A stretch of DNA of 64,000 bases, taken from Cupriavidus necator (lineage in GTDB: Bacteria; Pseudomonadota; Gammaproteobacteria; Burkholderiales; Burkholderiaceae). The stretch lies in contig CP074390.1 in NCBI GenBank assembly GCA_022041995.1, forward strand, positions 2,728,001 through 2,792,000, written 5' to 3'. Shown piece after piece: positions 7,055 through 15,471 of this stretch. The stretch's first letter is position 1, and every line of letters begins with the position of its first letter. The translations under genes and the position numbers were made by a program. The notes beneath the pieces are model-generated. The model was not told the DNA's origin. It searched no databases and saw only the letters and a list, made by a program, of their open reading frames with translations.

Positions 7055-8419
7055 TCAGATCGCTCCGACCGGCTGCTCGTGCGTGATCTTGGGCCGCATA
7101 TCGAGCACCCGCCGCGCCTTGCCGACCGTGGTGCGCTCGATGCCGTCCGCATCCACCACCTGCACGCGCGTGGTCACGCCCACGTAGGTCTTGATCTGGT
7201 CCTTCAGCTCGCGCTCCAGCGTCGCGCGGTCGTCGGCGCAGAGGGGAACTGAAGGTCCGGGCCGCGCTTCGACCCGCACTTCCAGCTTGTCCAGATGGCC
7301 GTCGCGGGTCACCACCAGCTGGTATTGCGGCGCCAGGGCCGGCGTCTTCAGGATCAGCTCCTCGATCTGCGACGGGAACACATTTACCCCGCGGATGATC
7401 AGCATGTCGTCCGAGCGGCCGGTGATCTTGCCGATGCGGCGCATCGAACGCGACGTGGGCGGCAGCAGGCGCGTCAGGTCGCGGGTGCGGTAGCGGATCA
7501 CCGGCAACGCTTCCTTGGTCAGCGACGTGAACACCAGTTCGCCCTCTTCGCCATCCGGCAGCACCTCGCCGGTCACCGGGTCGATGATCTCGGCGTAGAA
7601 GTGGTCTTCCCAGATCACCGGACCGTCCTTGCTTTCGATGCATTCGCATGCGACGCCCGGCCCCATGACTTCAGACAGTCCGTAGATGTCCACCGCGTCG
7701 ATGCCGGCGCGGGCCTCGATCTCGGCGCGCATCGCATCCGTCCACGGCTCGGCGCCGAAGATGCCGACCTTGAGCGAGCTTTCCGACGGGTCCATGCCCT
7801 GGCGCTCCATCTCCTCGATCAGGTTCAGCATGTACGACGGCGTCACCATGATGATGCTGGGCTGGAACTCGCGGATCAGCTGTACCTGTTTCTCGGTCTG
7901 TCCGCCGGACATGGGGATCACCGTGCAGCCAGCCTTCTCGGCGCCGTAGTGGGCACCCAGGCCGCCCGTGAACAGGCCATAGCCATAGCTGACATGGACC
8001 AGGTCGCCGGCGCGGCCGCCGGCGGCGCGGATGGAGCGCGCCACCACGCTGGCCCAGGTATCGATATCCTTCGCGGTATAGCCGACCACGGTCGGCTTGC
8101 CCGTGGTGCCGCTCGACGCATGCACGCGCGCCACCTTCTCGCGCGGCACGGCGAACATGCCGAAGGGATAATTGTCGCGCAGGTCCTGCTTGGTCAGGAA
8201 CGGAAACTTCGACAGGTCTGACAGCGATTGCAGCTGGTCCGGATGCACCCCGGCCGCATGGAAGGCCTTGCGGTAATGCGGCACGTTGTCGTAGGCATGG
8301 CGCACGCTCCATTTCAGCCGTTCCAGCTGCAGCGCCTGCAGTTCGTCGCGGCTGGCGCGCTCGATCGGCTCCAGCTCGTTGGGGTTGGGGATGCGTTGAA
8401 CCATTGTCTGCTCCATCAT
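7055..8419 (-). CDS. paaK: Phenylacetate-CoA ligase
   Basis: A 454-residue adenylate-forming enzyme that activates phenylacetate with ATP and CoA to phenylacetyl-CoA, the entry step of the aerobic hybrid pathway. Visible motifs are the phosphate-binding loop HASSGTTGKPTVVGY (about residue 100), IYGLSEVMGPGVACEC in the middle, YRTRDLT, and the lid-domain hinge TGRSDDMLIIRGVNVFPSQI. The length is typical. It lies downstream of paaN and paaE on the same strand. The enzyme looks intact, but the ring-epoxidase subunit genes it normally feeds (paaABC) are deleted at this locus. In-frame ATGs at 8416 and 8404 make the exact start uncertain. Confidence 0.93.
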   Translation of the reverse strand: MMEQTMVQRIPNPNELEPIERASRDELQALQLERLKWSVRHAYDNVPHYRKAFHAAGVHPDQLQSLSDLSKFPFLTKQDLRDNYPFGMFAVPREKVARVHASSGTTGKPTVVGYTAKDIDTWASVVARSIRAAGGRAGDLVHVSYGYGLFTGGLGAHYGAEKAGCTVIPMSGGQTEKQVQLIREFQPSIIMVTPSYMLNLIEEMERQGMDPSESSLKVGIFGAEPWTDAMRAEIEARAGIDAVDIYGLSEVMGPGVACECIESKDGPVIWEDHFYAEIIDPVTGEVLPDGEEGELVFTSLTKEALPVIRYRTRDLTRLLPPTSRSMRRIGKITGRSDDMLIIRGVNVFPSQIEELILKTPALAPQYQLVVTRDGHLDKLEVRVEARPGPSVPLCADDRATLERELKDQIKTYVGVTTRVQVVDADGIERTTVGKARRVLDMRPKITHEQPVGAI

Positions 8420-8540
8420 CGTTATGATTGCGCCGCATGGGTATCGGGGCCGGCGCCGGGTACTACGACTGCTAGCTAGTCCACTGAATCATTGACATGG
8501 CAGGCACCGACCAATTTCAGGGATTCAGCGGACCAGTCCA

Positions 8541-10205
8541 TCAGATATGGGAACGGCTCTGCACCACGCGGAAGCGGTTGGCGACGAAGGCCGCATCCGA
8601 CAGCGAGGCATTGGCCGCCGGGTTGGCGCCGGTGGCATGGAAGTCGCTGAACGCGGCCGACTGGTTGACGAACACGCCACCGGTCAGGTTCAGCGACAGC
8701 GCCACGCCCGCGTCCTCGGCGGCATCGCGGATGGCCTCGGTCACGCCGGCATCGGTGGTGTAGGCCGACAACGTCAGTGCGCCATGTTCCTTGGCGCCGC
8801 GGTGTGCCAGCGCGATGCTGTGCGCGGTGTTGTCGGTGGCGACGATGAACGAGATCGGGCCAAACAGCTCCTGCATGATCTTGCCCTCGTCGCTGGCGTC
8901 CACCTTGAGCACCAGCGGCGTACGGATGCGCGCGCCGGGGAACTCCGGGTGCTCCAGCACGCGGCTGTCGGCGACGATCTCGCCCAGTGCGCGCGACGAT
9001 TCGATGCGCTGCACCACCCCGTCGTTCTGGATCGCGCCCAGCAGTTCCACCGCCTTGGCCGCATCGCTGGTGAGCCTGGCCACGCCCTCCCCGATCGCCG
9101 CGGCCACCTGGTCGAAGCCGAGATGTCCTTCCGGCGTGTCGATGCCATCCTTCGGCACATAGATGTTCTGCGGTGCCGTGCACATCTGGCCAGAGTACAG
9201 CGCCAGCGAGAACGCGATATTGCGCACCATGCCCTTGAAGTCGCTGGTGGAGTCGATCACGATCTGGTTGACGCCGGCCTTCTCGGTATAGACCTGAGCC
9301 TGGTGCGCATTGCGCTCCAGCCAGTCGCCGTTGGCGCTGCTGCCGGTGAAGTCGATCAGGCGCACTTCCGGGCGCAGCGCCAGCCTGGACGCCATGTGCT
9401 CGGTCGGGTCGTTGGCCACCAGCGTGACCAGGTTGGGGTCGAAGCCGGCTTCCTGCAGCACCTCGCGCGCCACCTCGACGGTGATCGCCAGCGGCAGGAT
9501 TGCGCCCGGGTGCGGCTTGACCACCACCGCGTTGCCGGTCGCCAGGCTGGCGAACAGGCCGGGATAGCCGTTCCAGGTCGGGAAGGTGCAGCAGCCGATC
9601 ACCAGGCCGACGCCGCGCGGCACTACGCTGTAGCGTTTCTCCATGCGCAGCGGCTCGTTCTTGCCTTGCGGCTTCTCCCAGACAGCCTGCTTCGGGATGC
9701 GGCGCATCTCGTCCCAGGCGTAGGCCACCGCTTCCAGCCCGCGGTCCTGCGCGTGCGGGCCGCCGGCCTGGAAGGCCATCATGAAGGCCTGGCCGGTGGT
9801 GTGCATCACCGCGTAGGCGATCTCGAAGCTGCGGCGGTTCAGGCGCTGCAGGATTTCCAGCGAAACGCCGACCCAGGCCTGCGGCCCGGCCTTGCGCCAG
9901 GCCGGCATGCCTGCAGCCACGCCGGCAAAGAGCTGGTCGAGGTCGGGCTTCGGATAGGTGATGCCCAGCTCCGCGCCGTAGGGCGAGACTTCCTTGCCCG
10001 CCTGGCCGACGGTGCCCGGCTGCGACAGCGCGAACGGCTGGTTCAGGCGGGCGTCAAAGGCAGCCTTGCCGTCGGCGTTGGCGGTTTCGCCGTAGACCCT
10101 GGGGCTCGGCATTTCGGTGAACGGGCTCCAGTAGCCGCGCTCGGCAATGGCTTGGGTGGCTTGTTCCAGCAGCGCCTGGTGGCGTTCAAAAAACGGATGG
10201 GACAC
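8541..10205 (-). CDS. paaN: PaaN-type aldehyde dehydrogenase of phenylacetate degradation
   Basis: A 554-residue protein of the aldehyde dehydrogenase superfamily, PaaN subtype. It has the Rossmann cofactor region (VIGCCTFPTWNGYPGLF, VVKPHP), the FTGSSANGDWLE segment, and the catalytic cysteine in YSGQMCTAPQN at about residue 340. Unlike the E. coli PaaZ fusion it has no C-terminal MaoC hydratase domain, so it would only oxidise the semialdehyde formed after ring opening. It lies between paaE and paaK on the same strand, with short gaps. No frame damage is seen. In other annotations the same protein is called PaaZ-like or PaaN2. Confidence 0.88.
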   Translation of the reverse strand: MSHPFFERHQALLEQATQAIAERGYWSPFTEMPSPRVYGETANADGKAAFDARLNQPFALSQPGTVGQAGKEVSPYGAELGITYPKPDLDQLFAGVAAGMPAWRKAGPQAWVGVSLEILQRLNRRSFEIAYAVMHTTGQAFMMAFQAGGPHAQDRGLEAVAYAWDEMRRIPKQAVWEKPQGKNEPLRMEKRYSVVPRGVGLVIGCCTFPTWNGYPGLFASLATGNAVVVKPHPGAILPLAITVEVAREVLQEAGFDPNLVTLVANDPTEHMASRLALRPEVRLIDFTGSSANGDWLERNAHQAQVYTEKAGVNQIVIDSTSDFKGMVRNIAFSLALYSGQMCTAPQNIYVPKDGIDTPEGHLGFDQVAAAIGEGVARLTSDAAKAVELLGAIQNDGVVQRIESSRALGEIVADSRVLEHPEFPGARIRTPLVLKVDASDEGKIMQELFGPISFIVATDNTAHSIALAHRGAKEHGALTLSAYTTDAGVTEAIRDAAEDAGVALSLNLTGGVFVNQSAAFSDFHATGANPAANASLSDAAFVANRFRVVQSRSHI

Positions 10206-10276
10206 GGCTTGCTCCGGGGGCAGAATGGTTTGTGTAGGGTTCGGGGTGGCGGCAAGGGATGGCCGCGGGAAGCGCT

Positions 10277-11353
10277 TCAGGTTTCCTGGTCGAAGTCGAT
10301 CACCAGCTTGTCGCTGACGGCGTAGCTCTGGCAGCTGAGGATGAAGCCGCGCGCCACTTCATAGTCCTCAAGCGCAAAGTTGACGTCCATGTCGACCTCG
10401 CCTTCGATGCGCTTGCAGCGGCAGGTCGAGCAGACGCCGCCCTTGCATGAGTAAGGCAGCTCGATGCCTTGCGCCAGCGCGGCATCCAGCACCGTCTCCT
10501 TGTTCTTCTCCAGCGTGAAGGAACGCGTGCGGCCGTCCTGGATCACCGTTACCTCGCACTGCTGCTGACCCACCTGCTGGTGCGCATGCGCGGCCGGGCG
10601 TGCCGAGGGGATGCTGGTGGCAAACAGCTCGCGCTTGATGCGGGCCTTGTCCACGCCGTTGTCGAGCAACGCCTGCGACACCTCTTCCATCATCGAATGC
10701 GGGCCGCAGATAAAGGCGACGTCGATGTCCTGCGGCTTGACCCAGTGCTTCAGCAAGGCATTGACCTTCTCGCCATCGATGCGGCCGTTGAAGAGATCGA
10801 TGTCCAGCTGCTCGCGGCTAAGCACGAACACCAGGTTGAAGCGCTGCAGGCAGGTGTCCTTCAGGTCTTCCAGCTCTTCCTTGAACAGCACCGACGACGA
10901 GGCGCGGTTGCCGTAGAACAGCGTGAAGCGGCTTTCCGGCTCGGCTTGTAGCGTGGTCTTGATGATCGACAGCATCGGCGTGATGCCGCTGCCGGCGGCG
11001 AAGGCCACGTAGTGCCTCGCTTGCGCGGCAGACAGCGGCACGTGGAAGTGGCCGGACGGGGGCATCACTCCGAGCTTCATGCCGGGCTGCAGTTGTTCGT
11101 TGGCCCAGTTGGAGAACAGGCCGCCGTCGACGCGCTTGATCGCCACGCGCAGCTGCGCGTCCTGCACCGCCGAGCAGATCGAGTACGAGCGGCGCACGTC
11201 CTCACCGCCGATGCCGGTGCGCAGCGTCAGGTGCTGGCCCTGGATGTAGCGGTAGGTGTCGGCCAGCTCATCCGGCACGGCAAAGGTCACGGCCACGGCA
11301 TCGCGGGTTTCGCGGGTGACCGAGGCCACGGTCAGTTCATGGAATTTGCTCAT
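10277..11353 (-). CDS. paaE: Phenylacetyl-CoA epoxidase reductase subunit
   Basis: A 358-residue ferredoxin-reductase-type protein. The FAD domain includes VRRSYSICSAV, the NAD(P)H domain includes FAAGSGITPMLSIIKTTL and FICGPHSMMEEV, and a C-terminal plant-type [2Fe-2S] domain holds LPYSCKGGVCSTCRCKRIEG with a later ILSCQSYAV. It passes electrons from NADPH to the PaaABC di-iron oxygenase. The start MSKFHELTVAS at 11353 was chosen over a long upstream extension because the family begins there. Only 19 bases upstream is the stop of a truncated paaD. With paaABC gone, this reductase has no partner at this locus. Confidence 0.92.
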   Translation of the reverse strand: MSKFHELTVASVTRETRDAVAVTFAVPDELADTYRYIQGQHLTLRTGIGGEDVRRSYSICSAVQDAQLRVAIKRVDGGLFSNWANEQLQPGMKLGVMPPSGHFHVPLSAAQARHYVAFAAGSGITPMLSIIKTTLQAEPESRFTLFYGNRASSSVLFKEELEDLKDTCLQRFNLVFVLSREQLDIDLFNGRIDGEKVNALLKHWVKPQDIDVAFICGPHSMMEEVSQALLDNGVDKARIKRELFATSIPSARPAAHAHQQVGQQQCEVTVIQDGRTRSFTLEKNKETVLDAALAQGIELPYSCKGGVCSTCRCKRIEGEVDMDVNFALEDYEVARGFILSCQSYAVSDKLVIDFDQET

Positions 11354-11372
11354 CTCACTACCTCGCTCAGGC

Positions 11373-11464
11373 TCAGTGCGCCTTGAAGTAATCGAACGGT
11401 TCCTTGCAGTCGCCGCAGCGGTACAGGGCCTTGCAGGCGGTCGAGCCGAACTGGCTGACCAGCC
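11373..11464 (-). pseudogene. paaD: 3' remnant of paaD
   Basis: The last 29 codons before the stop at 11373 read LVSQFGSTACKALYRC and then GDCKEPFDYFKAH. This is the cysteine-rich C-terminus of PaaD, the DUF59/SufT-type maturation factor of the phenylacetyl-CoA epoxidase. About 130 N-terminal residues are missing. Immediately beyond, around 11463-11466, the sequence becomes the middle of a paaX gene on the opposite strand. The remnant is in its expected place directly upstream of paaE, so this is the edge of a deletion, not an insertion. Confidence 0.85.
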
Positions 11465-12097
11465 TATGCGGGTGAGGCATCCGAATGGGACGGCCGCTGG
11501 ACCCTGGTGATGGTGCGCGGTGACGTACGCGCCACGGTCAGGCAGAAGCTGAAGCGGGAATTGCTGTGGGAGGGCTTCGGCGCTATCGCGCCAGGGGTGA
11601 TGGCCCACCCTAATGCGGACCTCGGCTCGCTGCGTGAAATCGTCCAGGCCGCACGCGCGCAGGACGATGTGGCGGTGATGGAGGCAAGCAGCCTTGAGGC
11701 GTTTTCCATCCGGCCGCTGCAGGCGCTGATGCACCAGACCTTCAAGCTCGGCGACGTGGCCGCTGCCTGGCAGGCACTGCTGCGCCGCTTTACGCCGCTG
11801 GCCGGAGACGCCGCCGGGCTTGCTCCGGCCGATGCCTTCTTCGTGCGGACGCTGCTGGTGCACGAATACCGGCGCGTGCTGCTGCGCGACCCCAACCTGC
11901 CTGAAGCGATGCTGCCGCAAGACTGGCCCGGCCGCACCGCGCGCGGCTTGTGCCACACCCTGTATGGGGCGCTGCTCGGTGCAAGCGAAGACTACCTGCA
12001 CCGCGTGGTGGAAGTGGCGGACGGTTCGCTGCAGGATGCCAACCGGAGCCTGCGCCTGCGTTTTGGGGCCAGCGCGCAGGCGGCCAACGGCAATTAG
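11465..12097 (+). pseudogene. paaX: 5'-truncated paaX repressor gene
   Basis: The frame open from about 11459 reads YAGEASEWDGRWTLVMVRGD, the start of the PaaX central domain, and continues for 210 residues (FGAIAPGVMAHP, LLVHEYRRVLLRDPNLPEAM, DWPGRTARGLCHTLY, ASEDYL) to the stop at 12097. The N-terminal winged-helix DNA-binding domain, roughly the first 90 residues, is missing, as is any start codon or promoter. PaaX normally represses paa genes and releases DNA on binding phenylacetyl-CoA. This remnant cannot bind DNA. It is fused tail-first to the paaD remnant by the deletion. Confidence 0.82.
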
Positions 12098-12138
12098 CCG
12101 GGCTACGGGGTATCCCGGATGCGAAACCGCGCACTGAA

Positions 12139-13155
12139 TCAGCCGTCCTTGAAGAGGAAGCTGTAGGCGTTCAATGCCGGCACCCCGCCCAGATGGGCGA
12201 AGAGGACTTTCGATCCTTCCGGAAACTCGCCGCGACGGACCATGTCGATCATGCCCTGCATGGACTTGCCCTCATAGACCGGGTCGGTCATCATGCCTTC
12301 CAGCCTGGCGCTGAGGCGGATGGCTTCCAGGGTGCCCGCAGAAGGCAGGCCGTATTCGGGTCCGCCATAGCGGGTGTCCAGCACCACGTCCGCTTCAGTG
12401 ATGTCACGGCCGAGGTCGACCAGCTCCGCGGTATGGCGTGCGATGCGCAGGATCTGCGCGCGCGTCGGCTCCGGCTTGGCCGATGCATCGATGCCGATGA
12501 CCCGGTCCGCGCGGCCGTCGGCCGCGAATCCCACCACCATGCCCGCCTGCGTGCTGCCGGTGACCGAGCAGACGACGATGTAGTCGAAGCTGAAGCCGAG
12601 TCCGGCTTCCTGCTCCCGCACTTCCTCGGCGAACCCCACGTAGCCGAGACCGCCGAGCGGATGCTCCGAGCAGCCTGCCGGAATCGGGTAAGGTTTCCCG
12701 CCCGCCTTGCGCACGCTCTCCATGGCATCTTCCCAGCTTGGGCGAATGCCGATGTCGAACCCTTCGCTGACCAGGCGCACGTCGGCCCCCATGATGCGCG
12801 ACATCTGGATGTTGCCCACGCGGTCATAGACCGCGTCTGAGTAGTTGACCCAGTTCTCCTGCACCAGCACGCACTTCAGCCCCAGGTGGGCCGCGATGGC
12901 GGCAACCTGGCGCGTGTGGTTCGACTGGATCCCGCCGATCGAGACCAGCGTATCGGCGCCCTGCGCCAGGACGTCCGGAATGACGTATTCGAGCTTGCGC
13001 GTCTTGTTGCCGCCAAAGGCAAGGCCGCTGTTGCAGTCCTCGCGCTTGGCATAGAGCTCGACCTTGCCACCCAGGCTTTCGCTCAGCCGCGATAGCGGAT
13101 GGATCGGCGTCGGGCCGAAGGTCAGGGAATGACGCGGAAATTGCTTCAGGTTCAT
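12139..13155 (-). CDS. acdS: 1-aminocyclopropane-1-carboxylate deaminase
   Basis: A 338-residue PLP-dependent enzyme that cleaves ACC, the plant ethylene precursor, to 2-oxobutyrate and ammonia. The classical start MNLKQFPRHSLTFGPTPIHP at 13155 (with GGAG upstream) and the exact family length support the call. The PLP lysine is in LAFGGNKTRKLEYV (about residue 50), followed by SIGGIQSNHTRQVAAIAAHL and a C-terminal LFAHLGGVPALNAY. These features favour true AcdS over D-cysteine desulfhydrase. It is divergent from an Lrp-type regulator in the usual acdR-acdS arrangement. It points to a plant- or rhizosphere-associated lifestyle. In-frame extension to 13239 is possible but unlikely. Confidence 0.93.
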   Translation of the reverse strand: MNLKQFPRHSLTFGPTPIHPLSRLSESLGGKVELYAKREDCNSGLAFGGNKTRKLEYVIPDVLAQGADTLVSIGGIQSNHTRQVAAIAAHLGLKCVLVQENWVNYSDAVYDRVGNIQMSRIMGADVRLVSEGFDIGIRPSWEDAMESVRKAGGKPYPIPAGCSEHPLGGLGYVGFAEEVREQEAGLGFSFDYIVVCSVTGSTQAGMVVGFAADGRADRVIGIDASAKPEPTRAQILRIARHTAELVDLGRDITEADVVLDTRYGGPEYGLPSAGTLEAIRLSARLEGMMTDPVYEGKSMQGMIDMVRRGEFPEGSKVLFAHLGGVPALNAYSFLFKDG

Positions 13156-13336
13156 GACTGGCTCCAGGTTGTGGTTGACATGCGGGCGCTGGGCAGCCGC
13201 AAAGCCCGGTATTCGCACGGAAGCCGCGCGACGCCGCATCTGGAATCATCATAAGAAGGCTGAGACGAAAGGTGCTTGCAAAGATCCGCAACTTCTTGCA
13301 CGATAAAAAGCCACGAAGCACCATGAAATTCTCTTT

Positions 13337-13381
13337 ATTTCGTAGAAATGGCCACATCCAGAATAAAATTTCGTACGAAAT
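13337..13381. promoter_or_regulatory. Two Lrp-type palindromes flanking the acdR start codon
   Basis: ATTTC-GTA-GAAAT at 13337-13349 overlaps the acdR ATG, and the perfect 14-bp palindrome ATTTCGTACGAAAT lies at 13368-13381, inside the first codons. Their centres are about 31.5 bp apart, three helical turns, as expected for a multimeric Lrp/AsnC regulator. Autorepression by AcdR is inferred. Regulators of this type also activate the divergent acdS. Confidence 0.6.
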
Positions 13382-13862
13382 CCGAGACCTCCCCGCAGCC
13401 CGCGCCGGTGCTGGATCGCACGGACAAAGCCATCCTCCGCGCCTTGCAGCGCGATGCGTCCCTCTCCAACCTGGCCCTGGCGGCCAAGGTCAGTCTCAGC
13501 CCGCCCGCATGCCTGCGCCGCGTAGAACGACTGAAAGCGGATGGCCTGATCCGCGGCGTCGTGGCGCTGCTGAACCCGGCTCCCCTGGACGCGGGATGCT
13601 GGTCATCATCGGTGTCGTGCTGGACAGGTCCACGCCCGAGTCCTTCGCCGCCTTTGAGAAAGCGGCGCAGAAGGTATCAGGCTGCATGGAATGCCATGAA
13701 GTCACCGGCGAGTTCGACTACATCATGATGCTCAGGACGAAGGACAGCGAGAGCTTCAACCGCCTCCACGCGGAGCAGTTGCTCTACCTGCCGGGCGTGC
13801 GGCAGATTCGCTCGTTCATGGTGCTCAAGCAGGTGCTGTCGACGACGCAGTTTCCGATTTGA
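13348..13862 (+). pseudogene. acdR: Lrp/AsnC-type regulator of ACC deaminase, one-base frameshift
   Basis: The N-terminal helix-turn-helix is intact: LDRTDKAILRALQRDASLSN, then LALAAKVSLSPPACLRRVER. At the G run 13593-13595 the frame shifts, and the sensor (RAM) domain continues in another frame as MLVIIGVVLDRSTPESFAAF through to VRQIRSFMVLKQVLSTTQFP with a stop at 13862. Adding one G restores 171 residues, normal for AcdR. It is divergent from acdS, which it would activate in response to ACC or leucine. As read, the product would be truncated to the DNA-binding domain plus junk. A base-calling error is plausible because four other genes show the same signature. Confidence 0.8.
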
Positions 13863-14011
13863 GGATCGGTCTGGATCCGGCTGCGCGGACGAAGAGAGGA
13901 GACAGGGAGGGAAATTCGGGGCCTGGGCGAAGCAGGAACCCCAGGGCCGTCGCTGCCGGGGTTCCACCCGGCCAGCCCCTTGAGCATTGGGGCTGGCGCG
14001 CAGTCCATCGC

Positions 14012-15178
14012 TCAGAATGAGCGCGGCAGGCCCAGGACGTGTTCGGCGACGAAAGAGTAGATCAGGTTGGTGGAGATCGGCGCCACCTGGTACAGCCGTG
14101 TTTCCCGGAACTTGCGCTCAACGTCGTATTCGCAGGCAAAGCCAAAGCCGCCGTGGAACTGCAGGCAGGCGTTGCCGGCCTCCCAGCTGGCCTTGGCCGC
14201 CAGGTACTTGGCCATGTTGGCCTGGGCCCCCATGGGCTCGTGCTTGTCAAACAGTTCGCAGGCTTTCCAGCGCATCAGGTTCGCCGCTTCCAGCTCGATG
14301 AAGGACTCGGCAATCGGGAACTGCACGCCCTGGTTCTGGCCGATGGGACGGCCGAAGACCTCGCGCTCCTTGACGTACTTGGTCACGCGGTCAATGAACC
14401 AATAGCCGTCGCCGATGCACTCGGCCGCGATCAGCGTGCGCTCGGCGTTCAGGCCATCGAGGATGTACTTGAAGCCCTTGCCCTCTTCACCGATCAGGTT
14501 TTCCTCGGGGATTTCCAGGTCCTCGAAGAACAGTTCATTGGTCTCGTGGTTGACCATATTGGGGATGGGGCGCACGGTCAGGCCCTTCTTCTGCGCCTCG
14601 TGCAGGTCCACCATGAAGATCGACATCCCCTCGCTCTTCTTCTTCACCTCGGCCAGCGGCGTGGTGCGCGCCAGCAGGATCATGAAGTCGCTGTGCTGGA
14701 CGCGGCTGATCCAGACTTTCTGGCCGTTGATGACGTAGCGTCCGTCCTGCTTGACCGCCGACGTCTTGATCTTGGTCGTATCCGTGCCGGTGGTGGGCTC
14801 GGTCACGCCCATGGACTGCAGGCGCCATTCCCCCGAGGCGATCTTCGGCAGGTATTTGTCCTTCTGGGCCTTGGAGCCGTGCCGCAGCAGCGTGCCCATG
14901 TTGTACATCTGGCCGTGGCAGGCGCCGGAGTTGCCGCCGCAGCGGTTGATCTCTTCCATGATGACCGAGGCTTCGGTCAGGCCCAGGCCGGAACCACCGT
15001 ACTCCTGCGGAATCAGCGCCGCCAGCCATCCCGCCGCGGTCAGCGCATTGACGAAGGCCTCGGGATAGGCGCGCTGCTCGTCCACCTTGCGGAAGTACTC
15101 ATCGGGAAACTCGGCGCAAAGCGCGCGGATGGCGTCGCGGATTTCGTGGAAGTTGTTCGATTGGGTCTGTTCGATCAT
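14012..15178 (-). CDS. Acyl-CoA dehydrogenase
   Basis: A 388-residue FAD-dependent acyl-CoA dehydrogenase covering the N-terminal, middle and C-terminal domains. Visible are LIPQEYGGSGLGLTEASVIM, the flavin-binding MGVTEPTTGTDTTKIKTSAV and VWISRVQHSDFMILLART, and the C-terminal CLQFHGGFGFACEYDVERKF. It introduces a trans-2,3 double bond into an acyl-CoA and passes electrons to ETF. The substrate chain is unknown. It is divergent from a CoA transferase, thiolase, CoA transferase and ligase run, with a 293-base shared promoter region in which I see no distinct operator. Together they look like a dedicated beta-oxidation-like pathway for an organic acid. Confidence 0.88.
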   Translation of the reverse strand: MIEQTQSNNFHEIRDAIRALCAEFPDEYFRKVDEQRAYPEAFVNALTAAGWLAALIPQEYGGSGLGLTEASVIMEEINRCGGNSGACHGQMYNMGTLLRHGSKAQKDKYLPKIASGEWRLQSMGVTEPTTGTDTTKIKTSAVKQDGRYVINGQKVWISRVQHSDFMILLARTTPLAEVKKKSEGMSIFMVDLHEAQKKGLTVRPIPNMVNHETNELFFEDLEIPEENLIGEEGKGFKYILDGLNAERTLIAAECIGDGYWFIDRVTKYVKEREVFGRPIGQNQGVQFPIAESFIELEAANLMRWKACELFDKHEPMGAQANMAKYLAAKASWEAGNACLQFHGGFGFACEYDVERKFRETRLYQVAPISTNLIYSFVAEHVLGLPRSF

Positions 15179-15471
15179 GGCGCTTGCCTTGCGTTCGGTC
15201 TGTGGCGTTCGGTCTCAGGCGGACGGCCGCCTCCTTGTGATAACCGCAATAGTCGCGGCGTTCGGCCCGGTGGACAATCAGCCTTTCCGAAAGCGCGCCT
15301 TCCACCGGGGTTAAGTCCCGGCGGGGCCTGCGGGGCCATGCACCGGCCGGGGCCTTTCGCTTTCGCCAAAGTCCACCATTGGCATTGTCAAATAGCGCGA
15401 ACCCCGCTTTGGCGACATGCTCCGGGCTATCCGGCGCATGCGCCGCCTGACCGCCGACTGACCGCTGCCCC

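Noticed and set aside
13156..13239. Longer acdS start at 13239
   Set aside because: The extra 28 residues are Arg/Ala-rich and absent from the family; GGAG and the classical MNLKQF start support 13155.
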